Shown: piece by piece, positions 6,895-10,885 of the stretch | How the letters are laid out: the number at the start of each line of letters is the position of its first letter | How positions within the stretch are numbered: the stretch's first letter is position 1 | Assembly (NCBI GenBank): GCA_020847555.1 | Contig: JADLBT010000302.1 | Location: 1 to 10,885 of the forward strand | DNA length: 10,885 nt | Source of the DNA: Gemmataceae bacterium | GTDB lineage: Bacteria; Planctomycetota; Planctomycetia; Gemmatales; Gemmataceae | Direction of reading: 5' to 3' | Translations under genes and position numbers: made by a program | Notes under the pieces: generated by a model | Told to the model about the DNA's origin: nothing | The model's input: the letters and a program-made list of their open reading frames with translations, nothing else | Databases searched by the model: none

Positions 6895-8097
6895 ATGGCT
6901 GCGGTACGCCGCGTGATTCTGGCCCTGGGGCTGGCAGCCCTGGTCGGGCTGTCGGGGCCGGCGGAAGTGACCGCCTGCCCGTTCTGCATGGACGAGAAGG
7001 GGCCGACCCTGGTGGGCGACTTCAACCAGGCCAGCCTGGTGCTGCTCGGCCACTTCACCAACTACCGCCCTGGCGCCGGCGACGATACTCTCGGCGGCAA
7101 GACCGATTTCATCATCGAGAAGGTGCTCAAGCCGCACGACGCTCTCAAGCGCGCCGTCAAGGGGAACAAACTCGAACTCGACCGCGGCGTGCCGGCCTCC
7201 AAGAGCAAGTTCGTCGTCTTCTGCGACGTTTACAAGGACCGGATCGACCCATACCGCGGCGTCGAGGTGCCCTCCGGCAGCGATCTCGTCAGCTACCTCA
7301 CCCGCGCCCTCGCCGTCAAGGACCAGCCGGCCAGCGAGCGGCTGCGCCTCTGCTTCGAGTACCTGAACAGTGCCGACCTCGACGTCGCCCTGGACGCCTA
7401 CCGCGAGTACGCCAGGGCGGACTACAAGGACTATCGCGACATGGCGAAGAAATTGCCCGCCGAGAAGCTCGCGGCGTGGCTGCAGGATCCGAAGACCCCG
7501 CCGTATCGCTATGGCCTGTACGCCTCGCTGCTCGGCCACTGCGGCGACCCGCAGAAGCACGGCAAACTGCTGCGGAGCATGATCGACGACCCGGAGAAGC
7601 GGCGCGGGTCGGGCATCGACGGCATGCTCGCGTCGTACATCATGCTGCAGCCGAAGGAGGGGTGGGAGTATCTGCGCGGCGTGATGAAGGACGGCCAGCA
7701 GGACTTCCTGATGCGCTACGCGGCCCTGCGCACGAGCCGGTTTCTGTGGAACGAGCGGTCCGACCTGATGCCGCGTACCGACCTGGTGACGGGCGTGGCG
7801 GCGATTCTGGACCATCCGGACATGGCCGACTTCGCGATCGAGGATCTGCGCAAGTGGCAACGCTGGGAGTTGTGCGACCGCGTGCTGGATCTGTTCGCGA
7901 AGGAGACGCACAACGTCCCGGTGATCCGCCGGGCGATCCTGCGCTTCGCCCTGCAGTGCCCCGGCAAGCGCGCCGTCGCCTTCGTCGCCGAACAGCGCCG
8001 CCGCGATGCCGACTGGGTGAACGACGCCCAGGAATTGCTGCGGCTGGAGGCCGAGATGCCGGCGACCACACCGGAGCCGGCGGCCAAGACGAAGTGA
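6895..8097 (+). CDS. Exported two-domain protein, tandem paralogue 1 (CPFC beta domain plus helical repeats)
   Basis: The protein is 400 aa from ATG 6895, with GAGGAGG 7 bases upstream. Residues 1-27 form a signal peptide; VTAC at the cleavage point also fits a lipobox, so a lipid-anchored form is possible. The mature protein opens with CPFC (28-31) and PTLVGDFNQASLVLLGHF (37-54). Strands follow, ending at KFVVFCDVYKDRIDPYRG (105-122). A Cys at the mature N-terminus, 'A..V..G' and a later Cys in a strand recall NTR/TIMP-like OB folds; this is inference. Residues from about 145 are almost all helical, in HEAT-like pairs, with conserved EGWEYLRG (255-262), FAIEDLRKWQRWE (313-325) and VIRRAILRFALQCPGK (343-358). 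Function is unknown; an extracytoplasmic binding role would fit. It heads a run of three same-strand paralogues, with copy 2 starting 103 bases later. Confidence 0.85.
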   Translation: MAAVRRVILALGLAALVGLSGPAEVTACPFCMDEKGPTLVGDFNQASLVLLGHFTNYRPGAGDDTLGGKTDFIIEKVLKPHDALKRAVKGNKLELDRGVPASKSKFVVFCDVYKDRIDPYRGVEVPSGSDLVSYLTRALAVKDQPASERLRLCFEYLNSADLDVALDAYREYARADYKDYRDMAKKLPAEKLAAWLQDPKTPPYRYGLYASLLGHCGDPQKHGKLLRSMIDDPEKRRGSGIDGMLASYIMLQPKEGWEYLRGVMKDGQQDFLMRYAALRTSRFLWNERSDLMPRTDLVTGVAAILDHPDMADFAIEDLRKWQRWELCDRVLDLFAKETHNVPVIRRAILRFALQCPGKRAVAFVAEQRRRDADWVNDAQELLRLEAEMPATTPEPAAKTK

Positions 8098-8125
8098 CCA
8101 ACTCTTCGTTGCGAGCGCACCTTTG

Positions 8126-8163
8126 TTTCTCCCCTCTCCCCCGTTGGAGGGAGAGGGGAGAAA
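8126..8163. repeat. 15-bp hairpin between paralogues 1 and 2
   Basis: T8126-C8140 and G8149-A8163 are perfect reverse complements (TTCTCCCCTCTCCC and its complement) around an 8-base loop. The right arm runs into AAAAACG rather than a T-run, so it is not a classic plus-strand terminator. On the minus strand the T-run would follow the stem. It lies 38 bases before the start of paralogue 2 and resembles the pyrimidine/purine-rich hairpin motif near 4032-4047 (CTCCCTCGCAGGGGAG). Confidence 0.7.
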
Positions 8164-8200
8164 AACGCTTCGTATTACAGGACACCTCGGAGGATCGCCG

Positions 8201-9370
8201 ATGGCCGCGCCTCGCCTGTGTCGGCTGATCCCCATCTTGCTGGTCTGTTCGCTCCCCTCCCCTGCCCTCGCATCGCCCTTCTGCTGCGGCGGCGAACGCG
8301 GCCCGACCCTCGTCGGCGACCTGAACCAGGCGAGCGTCGTCATCCTCGGCACCTTCCGCAACGCCCGCCGCGGCGAGGGAGGCGGCGGAACCACGGATCT
8401 CGTCGTCGAAACCGTCTTCAAGGGCGGGGACATCGTCGCGGGCCGCAAGGTGATCGAGAAACTGCCGAAGTACCTTCCTGCGACGAAGGGCAAGTTCCTC
8501 GTCTTCTGCGACTTCTACCGCGGCACCCTCGACCCGTACCGCGGCGTCGAGGTGCCGGCGGGGGGTGAGCTGGTCAAGTATTTCACCGGCGCCGTCACAC
8601 GCAAGGACCGTCCCCTCGCCGAGCGACTCCACTACGCCTTCGACCACCTCAACAGTGCCGACCCCGAGGTGGCCATCGACGCCTTCCGCGAGTACGCGCG
8701 CTCGTCCTACACCGATTACCGCGCCATGGCGAGGAAGCTGCCCGCCGATACCCTCGCCGGGTGGCTGCGCGACCCGAAAACGCCGTCGCTCCGCTACGGC
8801 CTGTACGGCCTGCTTCTCGGCCAGTGCGGCACGGACCGGCACGCTCGCCTGCTGCGCGCCATGCTTGAGGATCCGGTGAAGCGGCCAGCCGGCGGCGTGG
8901 ATGGGATGCTGGCCGGGTACGTCATCCTCCAGCCGAAGGAGGGGTGGGCGTACCTGCGGGGCCTGCTCCAGGACGGCAAGCAGGAGTTCCTGAACCGCTA
9001 CGCGGCGCTGCGCACGATCCGGTTCCTGTGGGACGAGCGGCCCGACGTGATTCCCGTTGCGGCCCGGGTCGAGGCCGTGGCGCTGGCGCTCGACTACCCG
9101 GACATGGCCGATTTCGCCGTTGAGGATCTGCGCAAATGGCAGCGCTGGGAGAAGGCCGACCGCGTGCTGGATCTGTTCGCGAAGGAGTCGCACAACGTCC
9201 CGGTGATCCGCCGGGCGGTCCTCCGCTTCGCCCTGCAATGCCCCGGCAAGTGCGCCGCCGCCCTTGTTGGTGAGCAGCGTCGTCGTGATCCGGGCCTCAT
9301 CAAGGATCTGGAGGAACTGCTTCGTCTGGAAACCGAGCCGTCTTCGGGGAGCCCACCCGGGACAAAATGA
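8201..9370 (+). CDS. Exported two-domain protein, tandem paralogue 2
   Basis: The protein is 389 aa from ATG 8201, with CGGAGG 7 bases upstream; the frame is open further back, but only this start gives a signal peptide (1-24, ending ALA). The layout matches paralogue 1: PTLVGDLNQASVVILGTF (35-52), KFLVFCDFYRGTLDPYRG (98-115), then a helical region with EGWAYLRG (248-255), FAVEDLRKWQRWE (305-317) and VIRRAVLRFALQCPGK (335-350). Most aligned positions are identical to copy 1, especially in the last third. One difference is notable: where copies 1 and 3 have CxxC at the mature N-terminus, this one reads SPFCC (25-29), so the first Cys is replaced and a new one sits beside the second. The linker before the first beta hairpin is shorter and Gly-rich. 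Its stop overlaps an ATG (ATGA, 9367-9370) that opens into a remnant of another copy. Confidence 0.85.
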   Translation: MAAPRLCRLIPILLVCSLPSPALASPFCCGGERGPTLVGDLNQASVVILGTFRNARRGEGGGGTTDLVVETVFKGGDIVAGRKVIEKLPKYLPATKGKFLVFCDFYRGTLDPYRGVEVPAGGELVKYFTGAVTRKDRPLAERLHYAFDHLNSADPEVAIDAFREYARSSYTDYRAMARKLPADTLAGWLRDPKTPSLRYGLYGLLLGQCGTDRHARLLRAMLEDPVKRPAGGVDGMLAGYVILQPKEGWAYLRGLLQDGKQEFLNRYAALRTIRFLWDERPDVIPVAARVEAVALALDYPDMADFAVEDLRKWQRWEKADRVLDLFAKESHNVPVIRRAVLRFALQCPGKCAAALVGEQRRRDPGLIKDLEELLRLETEPSSGSPPGTK

Positions 9371-9393
9371 ACCCGCGAGAGACGGCACCGAAG

Positions 9394-9523
9394 GCATCTG
9401 CCGAAACCCTCATCCGGCTCCTGCGTGACGAGAGGACCGCGCGAACACCGGGGCTGGTACGCCTTCCTGCTCGGCCAGGGTGGGACCGCGGAACACGAGC
9501 AAGCCCTTACCGCGCTGGAGGCG
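9394..9523 (+). pseudogene. Frameshifted remnant of a fourth paralogue
   Basis: In the frame of ATG 9367, bases from 9400 read AETLIRLLRDERT. After a shift of frame near 9451-9454, bases 9455-9523 read WYAFLLGQGGTAEHEQALTA followed by LEA. Together these align with one helical pair of the family: ADGLRRLLQD ... LYAFLLG in copy 3, and ADTLAGWLRD ... LYGLLLGQCGT in copy 2. The order and spacing are as in the intact genes, except for a one- or two-base change at the break. No signal peptide, N-terminal domain or C-terminal helices remain. The second frame ends at TGA 9578-9580, overlapping the start of copy 3. A deleted, decayed duplicate is the simplest reading. A short coupled ORF that merely resembles the family is less likely. 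Confidence 0.65.
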
Positions 9524-9576
9524 ACCCCAAAGACCCCGCGATCGTCCCATGCCCGCCGAACCGAAGGAGTACACGC

Positions 9577-10731
9577 ATGATGCGAAAACCGTGGATCGGG
9601 CTGGGGGTGTTGACCCTGTGCCTGCTCCCCTGCCCTGCCCCGGCGTGCTCGCTCTGCGGCAGCCTGGCGAGCCGCCCGACCCTCCGCGAGGAACTGGCGC
9701 CGGCGAAGGTCATCCTCTACGGCACCCTCGCCAACCCGCGCTTTGACAGCACCCCCGGCGCCCCAGCAGGGTCCGGCACCACCGACTTCCACGTCCTGCG
9801 CACGCTGCGGTCCGATCCGGCGGTCGGAGCGGTCAAGACGCTCACCCTGCCCAGCTACCTCCCCGTCCTCGACCCGAAGGATCCGCCGAGGTTCGTCGTC
9901 GCGTGTACCGTCGCCGACGGCAAGTTAAAGGTGATCGTCGGCCGGTCGGTGCGGTCGGACGCGGTCCTCCAGTACCTGCAAGGTCTGCTGGCCTTGCAGG
10001 GCAAGGACCGGGCGCAGGTTCTCCGTTACGTCTTCGACTACCTCGACCACGCCGACGAAGGGGTGTCGCAGGATGCGTTTCTCGAGTTCGCCCGATCGAG
10101 TGATCAGGAGGTGGGCCAGGTCGCGCGCCACCTGCCGGCCGACGGCCTGCGCCGCCTGCTTCAGGATCCGAAGACGGCCCCCGAGCGCCTGAGCCTGTAC
10201 GCATTCCTGCTCGGCGCGTCGGGCGGCGACACGGACGCGACCCTGCTGCGCAAGATGTTGGAGGCGCCGACGGAGCGCACTGCGGCGTCTCTGGACGGCG
10301 TGCTGTGCGGGTACATCAACCTGCGGCCGCGCGAGGGGTGGGATCTGCTCGTGGCCATGCTCGGCGACCGGAAGAAGTCCTTCACAGAACGCTTTGCCGT
10401 GGCCCGGACGCTGCGCTTCTACCACAACTGGAGGCCGGCCGAGAGCCGCCCCCAGGTGCTGCGCGGTCTGGAGGTAATGCTCCCTGACGGCGAGGTGGCG
10501 GACCTGGCGGTCGAGGATTTGCGACGCTGGAAGATGTGGGAGCTGACGCCGAAGGTGCTGGCCCAGTACGGCAAGCCGACTCACGCCAGCCCGATCGCCC
10601 GCCGTGCGATCGCCCGCTACGCCCTCTCCTGCCCACTGCCCGAGGCGCGGCGGTTCGTCGAGGATCTGCGCCGCCGCGACCCCGGCCTGGTCCGCGACCT
10701 GGAAGAAGGGCTGGCGGCCGAGAAGCAATGA
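9577..10731 (+). CDS. Exported two-domain protein, tandem paralogue 3 (divergent)
   Basis: The protein is 384 aa from ATG 9577, with AAGGAG 7 bases upstream. The frame is open back to 9367, but the signal peptide (1-23, ending APA) sets the start; ATG 9580 is out of frame. The mature protein begins CSLC (24-27) and PTLREELAPAKVILYGTL (34-51). The strand-borne Cys is kept (RFVVACTVADG, 105-115). The block DPYRG of the other copies is lost, and the linker after it is longer and basic. The helical part keeps DYLDHAD (154-160), LYAFLLG (207-213), REGWDLLVA (252-260), LAVEDLRRWKMWE (310-322) and ARRAIARYALSCP (341-353). It is clearly homologous to copies 1 and 2 but much more divergent, so the duplication behind it is older. 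The role is presumably related but may differ in what the N-terminal domain binds. Confidence 0.85.
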   Translation: MMRKPWIGLGVLTLCLLPCPAPACSLCGSLASRPTLREELAPAKVILYGTLANPRFDSTPGAPAGSGTTDFHVLRTLRSDPAVGAVKTLTLPSYLPVLDPKDPPRFVVACTVADGKLKVIVGRSVRSDAVLQYLQGLLALQGKDRAQVLRYVFDYLDHADEGVSQDAFLEFARSSDQEVGQVARHLPADGLRRLLQDPKTAPERLSLYAFLLGASGGDTDATLLRKMLEAPTERTAASLDGVLCGYINLRPREGWDLLVAMLGDRKKSFTERFAVARTLRFYHNWRPAESRPQVLRGLEVMLPDGEVADLAVEDLRRWKMWELTPKVLAQYGKPTHASPIARRAIARYALSCPLPEARRFVEDLRRRDPGLVRDLEEGLAAEKQ

Positions 10732-10749
10732 AGGGGAGGGCTGTTGCTC

Positions 10750-10820
10750 AAGGCCCACGGGCGGCGGCCCACAGGCGAAGTGCCCAGCACTCCGCCCACG
10801 GGACGCCGCCCGTGGGCTTT
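10750..10820. repeat. Palindromic repeat copy downstream of paralogue 3
   Basis: Arms 10750-10777 and 10793-10820 match as reverse complements at 23 of 28 positions, with a 15-base spacer. The right arm is itself a perfect palindrome-type hairpin (GCCCACGGG 10794-10802 / CCCGTGGGC 10809-10817). The structure is the same as the copy at 2054-2122, with a different spacer and a decayed left arm. It lies 18 bases after the stop and could act as a transcript end, although only TTTGC follows. The remaining bases to 10885 show no gene. Confidence 0.75.
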
Positions 10821-10885
10821 GCTATTCTGTCCCTGTCCCCTGACCTTCTGATTCCTCTTACCTCTGACACATGAGCCCCATGCCA

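Noticed and set aside
6976..6987. CPFC motif of paralogue 1 as a thioredoxin or c-type heme site
   Set aside because: No thioredoxin fold context surrounds it and there is no CxxCH. The motif is not even kept in paralogue 2, so a redox or heme role is unsupported.
6664..8493. A 609-codon minus-strand open frame across paralogue 1, and a similar one at 7640-9397 across paralogue 2
   Set aside because: They lie opposite well-supported genes with signal peptides and conserved motifs. Their translations are rich in Arg, His, Gln and Val with no recognisable domain, and their similarity to each other simply mirrors the paralogy of the sense genes. High GC leaves such frames open.

Overview
The window looks like a fragment of a high-GC planctomycete chromosome, most likely a Gemmataceae relative. 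The signs are strong GC bias, many exported or membrane proteins of planctomycete flavour, mature N-terminal CPFC-type motifs, and palindromic GCCCACGGG/CCCGTGGGC repeats that sit both between and inside genes. This taxonomic call is inference; no rRNA or other marker gene is present.

Layout. (1) 1-578, minus strand: the N-terminal part of a GT39/ArnT-like membrane glycosyltransferase, running off the left edge. It starts at a GTG behind a strong Shine-Dalgarno. (2) 867-1292, plus: a small exported protein, weakly like the PrcB C-terminal fold. (3) 1396-2868, minus: an MFS transporter of the anion:cation symporter type, with a palindromic repeat inserted in frame in its central loop. (4) 2954-3988, plus, divergent from the MFS gene: an ABC-3 (ZnuB/MntB-type) metal-ion permease without its ATPase or binding protein. 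(5) 4148-5146 and 5375-6667, plus: a permease/partner pair of the YcgR (PF03773-like) and YcgQ (TIGR03943-like) type. The partner has a long His-rich loop and an extra beta-rich domain. (6) 6895-8097, 8201-9370 and 9577-10731, plus: three tandem paralogues of an exported two-domain family (Cys-rich beta domain plus helical repeats). A frameshifted remnant of a further copy lies between the second and third.

How the genes may work together. Genes 4 and 5 form a same-strand cluster of three membrane proteins, and its ABC-3 family and His-rich loop point to transition-metal (perhaps zinc) handling. The three tandem paralogues follow on the same strand but behind their own spacer and candidate promoter, so a link to metal handling is not shown. 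They look like an expanding family of extracytoplasmic proteins, with local evidence of recombination between copies 1 and 2.

No tRNA, rRNA, CRISPR array, transposase or phage gene was found. Non-coding stretches are all under 300 bases. They hold candidate promoters, hairpins and two types of palindromic repeat.
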